64,000 nucleotides of DNA from NCBI GenBank assembly GCA_037043455.1, contig JAWPHD010008268.1, forward strand, positions 53,323-117,322, in the 5' to 3' direction. Under the pieces are notes generated by a model. It was not told where the DNA came from. It did not search any database and saw only the letters and a program-made list of their open reading frames with translations. The DNA comes from Cyrtodaria siliqua (taxonomy: Eukaryota > Mollusca > Bivalvia > Adapedonta > Hiatellidae). Shown piece by piece: positions 1 to 13,353 of this stretch (the stretch's first letter is position 1; every line of letters begins with the position of its first letter). Position numbers and translations under genes: made by a program.

Positions 1-35
1 TGTGACTCTCGGATGTCTTACAACACTCACCGAAG

Positions 36-377
36 GCACAACAGATATTTACCTGGAGGTTTTGTTTGGCACAACAGATACTTACCTGACTTTGTTTGGC
101 ACAACGTACCTGACTTTGTTTGGCACAACAGATACTTACCTGAATGCTTTGTGTGGCACAACAGATAATTACCTGACTTTGTTTGGCACAACAGATACTT
201 ACCTGACTTTGTTTGGCACAACAGATACTTACCTGAAGACTTTGTTTGGCACAAAAGATACTTACCTGACTTTGTTTGGCACATAATATACTTACATGAA
301 GGCTTTGTTTGGCACAACAAATACTTACCTGACTTTGTTTGGCACAACAGATACTTACCTGAAGGCTTTGTTTGGCG
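36..377. repeat. 30-33 bp minisatellite resembling the ASS1 exon 13 donor
   Basis: About eleven copies of a 30-bp unit, some extended to 33 bp, reading on the plus strand TTTGGCACAACAGATACTTA then CCTGACTTTG. On the minus strand each unit contains TCAG followed by GTAAGTATCTGTTGTGCC. This closely matches the junction of ASS1 exon 13 at 747, which is CTCAG followed by GTATGTATCTGTTGTGC. The array therefore looks like amplified 5' splice site sequence of that exon. A SINE now lies between array and exon. Confidence 0.9.
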
Positions 378-426
378 ATAAACGGTATTTTTCAGCATGT
401 TTAAGGCAATGTCTGACGGTCGATTT

Positions 427-720
427 TTAGTGGTGGAGGCAGACCACTCACTTATTCCTGGGTAGAACCAGTACTGTATACCTCCTGCCATCCGTAAGAA
501 TGGACACTTTCTCACATACAAGTGGAGCTTCCAGTGGGATTGCTCTGTGGTGGAGGCAGACCACTCACTTATTCACGGGTAGAACCAGTACTGTATACCT
601 CCTGCCATCCGTAGGAATGGACACTTTCTCACATACAAGTGGAGCTCTCAGTGGGATTCCTCAGTGGTGAGAGGCGAGACGCTTTTTCAAACGCAGCGTC
701 TTCACCCTCTCGACCACGGG
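427..720 (-). mobile_element. tRNA-derived SINE (family A) with internally duplicated tail
   Basis: Read on the minus strand it begins with a tRNA-like head (box A-like sequence near 707-720) and continues into the tail found at 44971-45235. The tail segment of about 118 bp is present twice in tandem (about 429-540 and 547-663). It lies inside the ASS1 intron after exon 13, between that exon and its donor-like minisatellite. Confidence 0.7.
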
Positions 721-746
721 ATCACTTATGCACAACAGATACATAC

Positions 747-812
747 CTGAGAGCATTTATCCTGATAAATCCCCCAGCATCCATAGGTTCATAGTCGCCT
801 TGGACGTTCATG
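747..812 (-). CDS. ASS1: ASS1 coding exon 13
   Basis: 66 nt between an acceptor TTTTCAG (minus strand) and a donor GTATGT. The first base completes a Ser codon begun in exon 12. It then encodes [20 protein letters not shown] and Leu, matching the C-terminal [16 protein letters not shown] block of animal ASS1. It ends with two bases of the next codon, so one short terminal exon is still needed and is not in the window. Confidence 0.92.
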
Positions 813-2009
813 CTGAAAATGAAATAGTAACACCTTTAAACACTCATATGCAGAAACATAAACACTAGCTATGCAAACTTATAAACACGAGCTTAAAATG
901 GTTGAATTGGATTTTATAGTCGCACCAACAGCTAAGGTCATATGGCGACTTTCCAGCTTCCATTGGTGGAGGAAGACCCCAGATGCCCCTCCGGGCAATT
1001 TTCGTTCACGGGCGGGTAGAACCACCGACGTTCCGTAAGCCAGCTGGATAGCTTCCTCACATAAAGATTCCTAGGCCCCTGAGGGATCGAACCTACAGCG
1101 GTGAGGGGCAAGTGATTGCAAGTCAGAGACGTTAACCACTCGGCCACGGACGCCCCCAGCTTAAAATGGACACACGGCAATCGTGATTTTTTAAAACCTC
1201 AAGGCGTCTCGTTAGTTTTTCTACATAATGTCATGTGTTCAATCATTAATACTAATTAAAAGAATAGTTTAAAGCAAATTGTTTTGCATGTTATTAACTG
1301 GTGATTATATTGCACCAATATGTAAACCTTTGGTAGAATAAGACGAAACAACGAAAAATAATTTTTTTTTTTTTTTTTATATGCAAACAGGTTTAAAGTG
1401 AAAATGATGCTGGATAAATCAATTGAGACGCTAATTTCAATGCGTGATAAATACTCCAAGATTGCTGCGTGTCCCTTTAATTTATTGAATTGGATTTTAA
1501 ACAGCTTAGGTGATATGTCGACTTTCTAGCTTCCATTGGTGGAGGACGAGAGCCCAGATTACCCTCCTGGCATTTTTCATGCACGGGCGGGTACCTGGAA
1601 AGAACCAACATCGGTTAGCAAGTAATATGCTTTAAAGGGACACACGGCAATCTTGATTTGTTTTAAAACTCGCGGCGTCCCGTTATTTTTTGTTCATAAC
1701 TCGCATATGTGCAATCATTAATAATAATTATACGAATAGTTCAAGGCAAATTGTTTTTACATTTATTTCTAATTATTTATTATTGCGCCAATAATATATT
1801 TAACAAATTGGTAGACTAATGAAGACAATTGATTTCTCAGTTTTTTTATTTAATTATATGCAAGCAGTTTTTTAGTCAAAATGATACAGGATTAATAAAT
1901 CGGTGTGCTAATGTTAATGCTCGATAAGTCCAGACTCTATTTTACCCATCTCTTTAAGATACCGTAAGGCTTATCGAGTATGTTGGTGGAGGGACTATAA
2001 ACCTTAGAC

Positions 2010-2059
<50 letters not shown>

Positions 2060-5000
2060 TTAATGGTCGATAAAAACCTCGAAATTGCCATGTGTCCCTT
2101 TAATCCTCGTAATTGCCATGTGTCCCTTTAATACAAACGCTAGTTGACAGCGTAAACTGTGGTTATAGACTGATGCGCTTTAACGTAAATGATAACACGA
2201 GATATACACCGTTATAAACAGGAATATATTTTATATACATAGATATAAACGAACAACTTAGTGGGAAATACTACTTAACATTCAGTACACAATGATGCAT
2301 ACCTTACAAGTTCCTCGTTATACAGGGACAGAGGTGACTTCCGGCCCAGGATGTACACTGCGCCCTTGTAAATCTTCATTGTGACATTCCCTTCCACACA
2401 CTCCTGACTCTTCGCTATGCAAGACCTCGTGAACTCGCATTCGGGGCTGAACCAGAGACCTAAATTATATATAAAATTATTTTATATTTGAGTTACGGTA
2501 AAACGGCACTTGTAGAAAACATGACACATTGGCGCCTCTCACCGCTACGGGCTCGAACCCTACTGAGAGCGAAAGAGAGAAAGTGTCGATTCTTACGCAC
2601 GGCGGGAGATATATAGTAAGGTCTAATTACACTAAATCAACAGGATGTTCTCGCCTGGTGCAGTCGAAAGTAGTTCTGTATTAAAGAGTGCTAATCTTTT
2701 TTTTTCTTTAAAAACTTTTTTAGTGCAGTTTAGCTGTAACTGTATTCTGGACATGTTGTTGATATTTGAAAATGCAGCTCATCATGTATTTGACTGTTTT
2801 TGATATATCTTTGAAAAGTGAAAGTAGACAGGGTATGAAATTGCAAGGGGTAAAAATAGTGTTGACCTTTGACCCAGTGTTAGTATACAACTGAAGAAAT
2901 GTTTCTTAGAAGGTATTAAACCCCCTATTTCCTTGTTGATGTTTAATAGCAGACATGTTTGTTTGCATGATAAAGTAAGTTTCCCAGAATTCTAACGAGG
3001 TTTGAGTTTTTAACAGGTTGTCAACTTTCTAACTTTACTATGGAAGGGCAATGGAGACTCATTTACGCTATTATAACCTAGTAATGGTTCTACCAAAGGA
3101 AAAATGGGATGGTCTTCCTCTACGTCAAAAACAATCGACTGTCAACTATGGCTTAAAATGTGCTAGAAATGACGTGAAACACCATACAAATACCAAACAT
3201 TGGCGAATACATGTAGCAGTATTTTAATGTCCTGGTCAAGAATCTCTTCATTCACAAATTTTACAAAATCTCCCATGACACAATGTAAAACTGCAAAATG
3301 TAGTTCTTCGCTTTCTCTTCTTATATTTACGAGAAAAAAAACAGCTTCTCTATCAATGCACAGAATACTTTCAATTTGAGATCAGTTGCAAACATCTGTA
3401 GCGAAATATAGCAAATGCTATGCAGATGGCGGGACATATACAGCACTGGTTCTGCCCAGAAATGTGGGTGGTCTGCCTCCATCACAAAGAAATAGTCCTA
3501 AAATGTGCTGGGAAATGACGTTAAACACAAAACAAATTAATCTCCACACTAGATTTCTGACGTGTGATATTAATATGGGCGCATGAAAATTGAAATCTGA
3601 CAACACGTTGTGGACGGCATATCTTACCTTTTGCAATGCATTCTATTACGTAAAATAAGACGTTCGTTTAGTATTTCAGTATCTTAGCAACCTAGTATCT
3701 AACATCCCAGTGTCGTAGTAACCGAATATTAACATGGCTCAATTATTTGCCTTATTTTTATTCGCCTTTGTGTATTATGGTTGCTTCTTATGACTTATTA
3801 TAGTATATCCACAAAATTACTTTGCAAAAGAATAACATACCTCTGTAAACTTGATCCCCAAACTTCACATCAAGTTCTCGCTTGATTTTTCTCACCTCCT
3901 ACAACGAGAAAAAGCGAACATAAAACAGTGTTATTCGCTGCAAAACTCTATGATGACGATATTATATCAATGTATGTCTCAGGCATTTGCGTGTCTGTCT
4001 GTCTGCCTGCCTGCCTGACTGACTGACTGACGGTGTGATATTTATAACCTTATGGCATTCGACTTTAATTCCGGAGTGCTAAAACCAGGGAGTAACACTG
4101 CTAACACTAGGGAGTAACAATTTAATTTCGGAGTGGTAAAACCTGGGAGTAACACTCGATACAGAATAGGACTCAATGCTAATAAGACTCAATTTACCAA
4201 ATACCATTCTTGTTAACTTATTCTTTAACATAATATATGCACCTACCTTATCCAACGTGAACACTTCTAGGTCCATATGGGCTGCGAGCAAGATGGTGCC
4301 ACCAGGTGTTTCGTATATACCTAGAAACATGAAACATAAAGCGGTGTATGTGTATGTGTCCCTCCCTCCCTCTCTCCCTCCCTCCATCCTTCCATCCATC
4401 CATCCATGTTAATTTGAGCCATTCCAGAGAGACGGAAATGATACATTCAAATCCAGGAATCGTGCCCTTCTCTTACTATCGAAAATATTACTATGATTCG
4501 TTGACGCACTCCGAGAATAATCTCTGATACACGGAGTCATCCAGTTTACGTCCCATGCCCATCGGACGGACGAGGCTATGTGAAGATTATTACATAAGGA
4601 CCCACCGAAAATATGGCACCGGTGATGCTCGAATCCGGGATCTCCGTATTCACATTCCACCGTGCTATATACTGGCCCAACATGCATAGTATATAACATA
4701 TTAACAACATGTCATACAATTCAGCTGTCACGTTAACATGGTATATAACGAACCATGTGCCAGTATCTTTGCCCCAAATGGCTCTTCCTCTGCAATACCG
4801 TCATCAATTTAAACACGGAAATAATCATACCTAAGTTCGAGATGTTTCTAAAATTGTCCAAGTCCGAGATGTTTTGAAATTGTTCGAGATTTCATGCCAA
4901 TAACGAACATACCTCTTGATTTCAATGCAATAACGAACATACTTCCTGAGTTCATGTCAATAACGTACATACCACGTGATTTGATGCCAATAACGTACAT

Positions 5001-8000
5001 ACCTCGAGATTTCAGGCCAATAACGTACATACCTCGAGATTTCATGCCAATAACGTACATACCTCGAGATTTCATGCCAATAAATCTGTTTTCTACAATG
5101 TCTATTCGGCCTACTCCGTTCTTGCCGCTGAATACAGAGAAATATGTAAATATTGAAACCTTTAGATGCTTTTCATTGCATCATATTTATTAAGTATTTT
5201 TCATAATGTTAAAATGTTGTACCCGTATACGGTCTATATTAAACAGCATGTCGTATACGGCCTATATTAAACAGCAAGTCTTATACGGGCTACATTAAAC
5301 AGCAAGTCGTATACGGACTATATTAAACAGCAAGTCATATACGGCCTATATTAAACAGCAAGTCATATACGGTCTATATTAAACAGCAAGTCATATACGG
5401 ACTACATTAAACAGCAAGTCATATACGGACTATATTAAACAGCAAGTCATACACGGACTATATTAAACAGCAAGTCATATACGACCTATATTAAACAGCA
5501 AGCTATATACGGGCTATATTAAACAGCAAGTCATATACGGGCTACATTAAACAGCAAGTCATATACGGACTATATTAAACAGCAAGTCATATACGGGCTA
5601 TATTAAACAGCAAGTCATATACGGGCTATATTAAACAGCAAGTTATATACGGCCTATATTAAACAGCAAATCATATACGGGCTATATTAAACAGCAAGTC
5701 ATATACGGCCTATATTGAACAGCAAGTCATATACGGACTACATTAAACAGCAAGTCATATACGGGCTATATTAAACAGCAAGTCATATACGGACTATATT
5801 AAACAGCAAGTCATATACGGGCTACATTATACAGCAAGTCATATACGGACTATATTAAACAGCAAGTCATATACGGGCTACATTAACAGCAAGTCATATA
5901 CGGGTTACATTTAACAGCAATTCATATAGGGACTATATTAAACAGCAAGTCATATACGGCCTTTATTAAACAGCAAGTCATATACGGGCTACATTAAACA
6001 GCAAGTCATATACGGGCTACATTAAACAGCAAGTCATATACGGCCTATATTAAACAGCAAGTCATATACTGGCTATATTAAACAGCAAGTCATATACGGA
6101 CTATATTAAACAGCAATTCATATACGGCCTATATTAAACAGCAAGTCATATACGGGCTATATTAAATAGCAAGTCATATACGGCCTTTATTAAACAGCAA
6201 GTCATATAGGGGCTACATTAAACAGCAATTCATATACGGCCTATATTAAACAGCAAGTCATATACGGGCTACATTAAACAGCAAGTCACATATGGGCTAC
6301 ATTAAACAGCAAGTCATATACGGACTCTATTAAACAGCAAGTCATATACGTACTATATTAAACAGCAAGTCATATACAGGCTATATTAAACAGCAAGTCG
6401 TATATGGACTATATTAAACAGCAAGTCATATACGGCCTATATTAAACAGCAAGTCATATACGGGCTATATTAAACAGCAAGTCATATACGGTCTATATTA
6501 AACAGCAAGTCATATACAGGCTGTATTAAACAGCAAGTCATATACGGACTATATTAAACAGCAAGTCATATACGGGCTATATTAAAAAGCAAGTCATATA
6601 CGGGCTATAAGTCATATACGGATTACATTAAACAGCAAGTCATATACGGACTATATTAAACAGCAAGTCATATAGGGACTACATTAAACAGAAAGTCATA
6701 TACGGACTGTATTAAACAGCAAGTCATATACGGACTGTATTAAACAGCAAGTCATATACGGGCTACATTAAACAGCAAGTCATATACGGACTACATTAAA
6801 AGCAAGTCATATACGGACTATATTAAACAGCAAGTCATATACGGGCTATATTAAACAGCAAGTCATATAGGGACTATATTAAACAGCAAGTCATATACGG
6901 GCTATATTAAACATCAAGTCATATACGGGCTATATTAAACAGCAAGTCATATACGGACTACATTAAACAGCACGTCATATACGGGCTACATTAAACAGCA
7001 AGTCATATACGGGCTATATTAAACAGCAAGTCATATACGGCCTATATTAAACAGCAAGTCATATAGGGACTATATTAAACAGCAAGTCATATACGGACTA
7101 TATTAAACAGCAAGTCATATACGGGCTACATTTAATAGGAAGTCATATACGAACTATGGTGTTTGAGATTGACAATGTCTACAGAAATCATTAATTTAAT
7201 TGTATATTAAATATAACAATTCACAGATAATACATATATCAGCCATAATTAAAATTCATGGTACGTGGATACCATGGAAACATTGTAATTTAACACTAGA
7301 CTTTAAAGTTTCTGTACTTTTACAAATAATGGCCAGACTTCAAGAGTGTATTTTGTGTATAATTTATATTTGTATGTCATGTCCTTAAATTATTCATAGA
7401 CACGGAACTAATCTGCACATAATCTGAAACTAGGACGCTCATGATCATAGGCGGATACTTATTTCTATTACATCAAATTACTTCATAGTAAAACAAAAAA
7501 TCGGTTTACCTGATCATGAAATATCGTGTACCTAATCATGAAATACTGGTTTGGACCGTGCCCATCCTAACAGTTAAAGTTAGTTTTTATATTTATATAT
7601 GTAGCGGGGTCAATGACGTTTTAGTGATACAATATGATTACCCGATTTCGTTGCAGTAGAGGAAAATATCGAGCGACTCGGTCTTCTTCGTACCGTCACT
7701 TGTGTTGGTTACAGAGACAGGCAAACCTAAGTTATAATGTAAATGATTGCAAAACATACATATAGAGGTAACTCTAAACTATCATTAAAATAATAAACAT
7801 AAATTGTCAATGACAAACTATAAGGACATAACTACTGGGGTGAAGAAAGTAGGCGGCGACTTTACGGTATTAATGGTAAATGTCACGTGATATGTTGACG
7901 TCTGCAGGAATCTTACCAGTAATGAAGCAGACGTCACGAAATAAAAGCACGCGATTTAGTGTGTTTTTGGTGAATATTAACTTATTTATTAGAAAAGGAA

Positions 8001-11000
8001 AACATCCGAGTCATTACAGTAATAAAGTACGACTTAAATACAGATGTACCGTATCGTAATACTACGCAATAATATAAAACATCACATCCATAACACATAT
8101 AAAAATAACATCGTTTTAAGTACATCTGTGATTAAAAAAATATTTTACCATTCTTAAATTCAAAATCCAGTATTGTTGGTGTGTCTGGTGACTTTTCTGG
8201 ACTGACGGACATCTGGTACAAGTCTTCCGGCGCATGCGTATTGGGGTCTTCGAGAATTCCAGATTCGTAGCTGAAAGTAGAGGAGAAACGTTGGCATACT
8301 TATTTAAATAATACGTTACATTCAAAGAGGACAACGCATTTTCAAATGTCTTTGTTTAATAAATGTTTTAAACGAGTTTACATACACTACTCAACTTTTA
8401 TAATCGATCACCAAGTTTTTATTGAAAATAACACGAATACTAAAAACTGGAAATAAACGAAACACATAACTTCAAACAGTTCAAAATACAGCAGCTCGTA
8501 TCATTACTAGGAAATCTCGTTTCGACCACATCACACCAGTGTTAAAGGAGCTTCACTGGCTCCCAGTGCAATACCGGATTGACTTTAAAATATTGAGTCA
8601 CATCTATAAAGCCTTAAATGACCAATCTCCAAGCTACATCACAAACATGTTAAAGGTGTATAGACCACAGCGTGACTTAAGATCCCAAAGTGACACTCTG
8701 ACTCTTGTAGTACCAAGATCTCGTACAGTTACATACGGTGACCGTAGCTTTGCAACTGCTGCTCCAAAGTTGTGGAACGCGCTTCCAGTGGGAATCCGGA
8801 ATTCCAACACACTTGACTCTTTTAAGAGATCACTGAAAACTCATTTCTTTTTAATGATATATAGTGGCTGATGTGTATTTTAAGCTGGACTATTTCATAA
8901 ATGATTACTATTGTTTTATCATCTTATTATGACAGTATTATTTTTTAAACACGGATTTTAATTTTAGTCAGTATAATAATAATGTCTTAACTTTATCTTA
9001 GCAGTATAATCTATATGTTGTTTTATATTTTACCACTTAATATCTTCATATATTAGAGTTAATACATGTATTGTTCTTTTTTTTAGTTTTGACTGTATGT
9101 GAATGTATTATTGTTTTACTTGTAAAGCACTTTTGAACGTATGTTAAATATGAAAAGAGTGCTATATAAATATGGTATAATAATAATAATAATAATACCA
9201 ATATTGTATTAAGTTTATCAACACGGTTTTAGTCCAATCAAGGCAGATTAAGTTTTATAAATCGCTAGCAATATGTGTTAAACGACGCTAATGAAAATAT
9301 GAATTATTAAACTAATATATAATTCTTTGAACAGTGACCGATTATAAAAGTTCAGTAGTGTATACTAAGGTTAATGCAAGTTGCCGTGTGACATGGGATT
9401 GGCCACATACTTATTTAAACATATTTTATTGCTTTTCTTCTATATGCAAGCAAGAGGGTTGGGCCACAAGTTCTTCCAACAATAATAAAGGCCCGTCCCG
9501 TCAGTATTATAATTAACAGTTAACAAGATGGCAATATAATTAAAATAAAAATTAAATGCATTTTTTGGTGAACCAAAAAAAAAGGATAGAGGAGTAAATA
9601 GAATAAAGTTCTAGGAAAGATAAAACAACAAGGACTGAATGATGCTGTGAGTGTAGGGTCTTGCCCTGAGCGGGTGTCATAATAGTGTATAATAATGACT
9701 TCTAGTCGTTATGAAATCGTTTAATATATTGAATTTAAAGCTGAACATGATTAAATATAGTGCTATTACCTTTAGCCGTATAACTATCTTTTCCAAATAA
9801 AAATAAACGAACACTAAACGGGTGAAACGGACGGGTACATGAAAAAGACGAAGTCGTTCATTTAAATAAAACGGACATTGCATAAAATAATGTTCGCCGT
9901 CATCCTGTTAATGCCAACACTTCTCACAGTTTGCGTTTTCTTTAATTTTGTTTATAAACAAATCATATTTCACGTTCCAGCATTTGTTTCTTATCCGTGC
10001 ATGGAATACAGACAATATACGCCATCCATAAACAAATTGAAAAAAAACGTATTTTGGGCGCAACATTTGGATTGGCCACATCGACGTTAGTTAACCCATT
10101 CTCGAATACTGGAGTTGTAACTCTGAGATGTGAGAGTTAAAACTACGCTATATACATTTTGAATCAATAAGACTACGTACAAAATCTACGCTTAATGTGA
10201 CAGAAGTACTGCAGGAACATCGGCGGCCCATGCATACACATCGTGTATTTGCTCTGTAAGCCAACAAAACATGTCTATAGTAGTATTTGCAGCCTTTGTT
10301 CGTATCTCGGATAAAGTGTCGATTCTTACGGATGGCGGGAGGTATACAGTACTGGTTCTACCGGGGAAAATGGGATGGTCTACCACAAATTGTCGACCGT
10401 CATATATGGCCTAATATGTGCTGAAAATGACGCAAAACACCATTCATTCAAGAAACCAACCAATTTGATCTCGGATTTCACTGGTTTGTAAACGGTATAC
10501 TACTGGGTTCCGCGTACTTACCAGGTTCCACTTGATAACAGCAACGTCTGACGGATTCGTAAAAAACATGAAAAAGCAAACATACCTAATGCGCATGAGG
10601 TTGGCGTCCATACTCCACGGACTCTTCTTACTGACGGGTAACGGGATACCTCTCTCCTAAACAAACCTACCTTATATGCATGAGGTTGGCGTCCATACTC
10701 CACGGACTCTTCTTATTGACGGGTAACGGGATACCTCTCTCCTAAACAAACCTACCTTATATGCATGAGGTTGGCGTCCCTGCTCCACGGACTCTTCTTA
10801 CTGACGGGTAACGGGATACCTCTCTCCAAAACAAACCTACCTTATATGCATGAGGTTGGCGTCCATACTCCACGGACTCTTCTTACTGACGGGTAACGGG
10901 ATACCTCTCTCCTAAACAAACCTACCTTATATGCATGAGGTTGGCGTCCATGCTCCACGGACTCTTCTTACTGACGGGTAACGGGATACCTCTCTCCTAA

Positions 11001-13315
11001 ACAAACCTACCTTATATGCATGAGGTTGGCGTCCATGCTCCAAGGACTCTTCTTATTGACGGGTAACGGGATACCTCTCTCCTAAACAAACCTACCTTAT
11101 ATGCATGAGGTTGGCGTCCATGCTCCACGGACTCTTCTTATTGACGGGTAACGGGATACCTCTCTCCTAAACAAACCTACCTTATATGCATGAGGTTGGC
11201 GTCCATACTCCACGGACTCTTCTTACTGACGGGTAACGGGATACCTCTCTCCTAAATGAGAAAGGCATATTGTTTTATAATAGAACGATATATATATATT
11301 TTATAATTTCTCAATTTAATATAAATTAACAAATAAGCGAGATAGCACAAACACAACAGCGTTGAACGTATAGGTAACGTATAGGTAACGTATAGGTACA
11401 GCTAAACTCTTTGATTCAAATCGGCTCTCTGCATGTGCTCAATGCTGTGAGATGATAATGTAATTAAAATCCATTACGTTTTTCTGACAAGAAGTTTCTG
11501 CGAGTGTCAGTTAATGGGCATGTAGGTTATATACATGCTTAAACACCCCCATATGCACTTTTCCGACGATTTTTCTGAAGACAACGCAATGCCTGCATGA
11601 ACAACCGCAATATTTCAATAGAACAAACCCCATATACGCCACTTGCATGAATAAAACTCACCAAAGAGAAGAATATTACGCCGATTGAGTATATTTTAAA
11701 ACCCATTCATTTTTTTTCTATCATATTTGGTATTTACATTCGCCGCTCGCATGCGGGAGGTTGTGGGGTCGACATGGTCACACCAAATACTTTATAAAAA
11801 TGGAATAAAAGGTGTGGCTGAATGGTCGGCCCCGCGTCAGTATAATGTGACTGGGTGTGGTATCATGCTTTGGTCTTTGCCGTGGTATTTCAGTGGCAAC
11901 GCTATAAAGTCGGACTTTCAGCTCACTGCTATAGTTAAACACTGTCATTATATGACTCAACGATTGTTAAATGTGACGTTAAACCTATACATTCTACAAA
12001 CCGCATGGGAAACCGCGTGACAGTACCTTTGCGTAGTCAAATAGATCATTCCGGCCTAGGAATCGGTTGTAGAACTCCGGAATCCGCCATGGCGAGATGA
12101 CCTGAAACAAATCGTGATAACGTAGTCAATATACAATATTAGCAATCTTTATTTAGACAGGCGTGGAACAAATACTCTCGATTTTGTGTACATAATCCAA
12201 ACTTTATCAACATATAAAGTTATATGTACCACAACCGGTCCAATTTGAAATAAAACGGAAAATATATTTATTTCTGTTTTAGAATTAAACGGACACGTAC
12301 ATGGCAATCTTGATTTTTTTAAAACTCGCGGCGTCCCTTTATTTTTAATTCATAATTTTGCTTCTTTTTTTTTAAATCATTAATATTAATTATTAGAATA
12401 GTTTAAAGCAAATTGTTTTCGAACACTAATAACCGTTTGTTATAATTTATCAGTACTATAGAACTGTCTAGAGTAGAAGAAGTAGAATACCAAGGACAAA
12501 TTGAAAACTCAAACTTTTATTGAGTTATATGCAAGCAGGTTTAAAGTCAAAAGGAAACTGGATATTAAAGAGAAATGTTTGTTTAATGCTTGTTCCTACA
12601 GTCCAGACTCAATTGTGCCCGTCGCGGCAGGGAAACTTGTCGTGTTTGTTGGTGGAGGGACTATAAACCTCAGAACTACACACACACACTTAATGCTTGT
12701 TCCTTCTCTTGATCTTCACAGCGTGCACGTCGCGGAGAGGGCACGGATGACACTCATAGGTGTTTATATAGGGGTCGCATTGCCAGCCCTATACGACATT
12801 AATAGCTTGAGCACTATATTCGCGTATAGTAATCAACACTGGTACTACTAAATTGGTTTGTCTCTTTTTAGTAACGTGAGTGTCATTTGACCAAGAGTGA
12901 AGATGTCTCCTGCGTCCCATCACAGCACACATCATCTGACGTCCACAGATCCTGAAGTCGAGTCCGGGGGCCATGTGCGGCTTACAATCGACAGTAGACA
13001 AAGGGGAAAGGACGTCGGGCGGTGTGTGCGGCGCAGGGGTCATACTGTGATGGGTGTGGCCCCAAACAGAGAACCCGACCTGTAGCGGATGTAGGAGCAC
13101 CACCTTAGCGGATGTAGGCCACCTCGACCAGACCACTTCACCGCCACAGCGAAACAACACAGAGCAGCACTACACATCTACAAGAGAAACGACTACACTA
13201 CACAGCAGCACCTGATCAACCTGCACACTCATCTAGAACAGACCAGACTCTATTGTGCCCATCGCGGCAGGGAAACCTGCCGTGTTAGTTGGCGGACGGT
13301 CTATAAACCTTAGAA

Positions 13316-13353
<38 letters not shown>

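Larger units (their letters stand above)
10586..11251 (-). repeat. ASS1 exon 6 tandemly amplified eight times (85-bp unit)
   Basis: Eight units of exactly 85 bp, each a 71-nt copy of ASS1 exon 6 plus a 14-nt spacer GTAGGTTTGTTTAG, so each copy has a GT donor and an AG acceptor. Copies: 10586-10656, 10671-10741, 10756-10826, 10841-10911, 10926-10996, 11011-11081, 11096-11166, 11181-11251. The rightmost copy has a real intron acceptor (pyrimidine-rich, CTTTCTCATTTAG). The leftmost has a real intron donor (GTATGTTTGC) and differs at its last codons (CGC ATT for CAT ATA). Copy 10756-10826 has Met to Arg in WSMD, and its upstream acceptor AG is changed (TTTTG). 85 is not a multiple of 3, so reading straight through shifts frame. 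Confidence 0.97.

Noticed and set aside
4848..5193. Open frames on both strands with ten-residue repeats as a repeat protein
   Set aside because: The minus-strand frame is the ASS1 exon 9 end plus its 30-bp array; the plus-strand frame is its mirror.
9878..10090. 70-codon frame with a hydrophobic N-terminus
   Set aside because: Signal-like start but no similarity, lies in an ASS1 intron, AT-rich composition unlike the real exons.
10518..10703. 61-codon minus-strand frame as a separate gene
   Set aside because: It is the out-of-frame reading of two adjacent copies of ASS1 exon 6.
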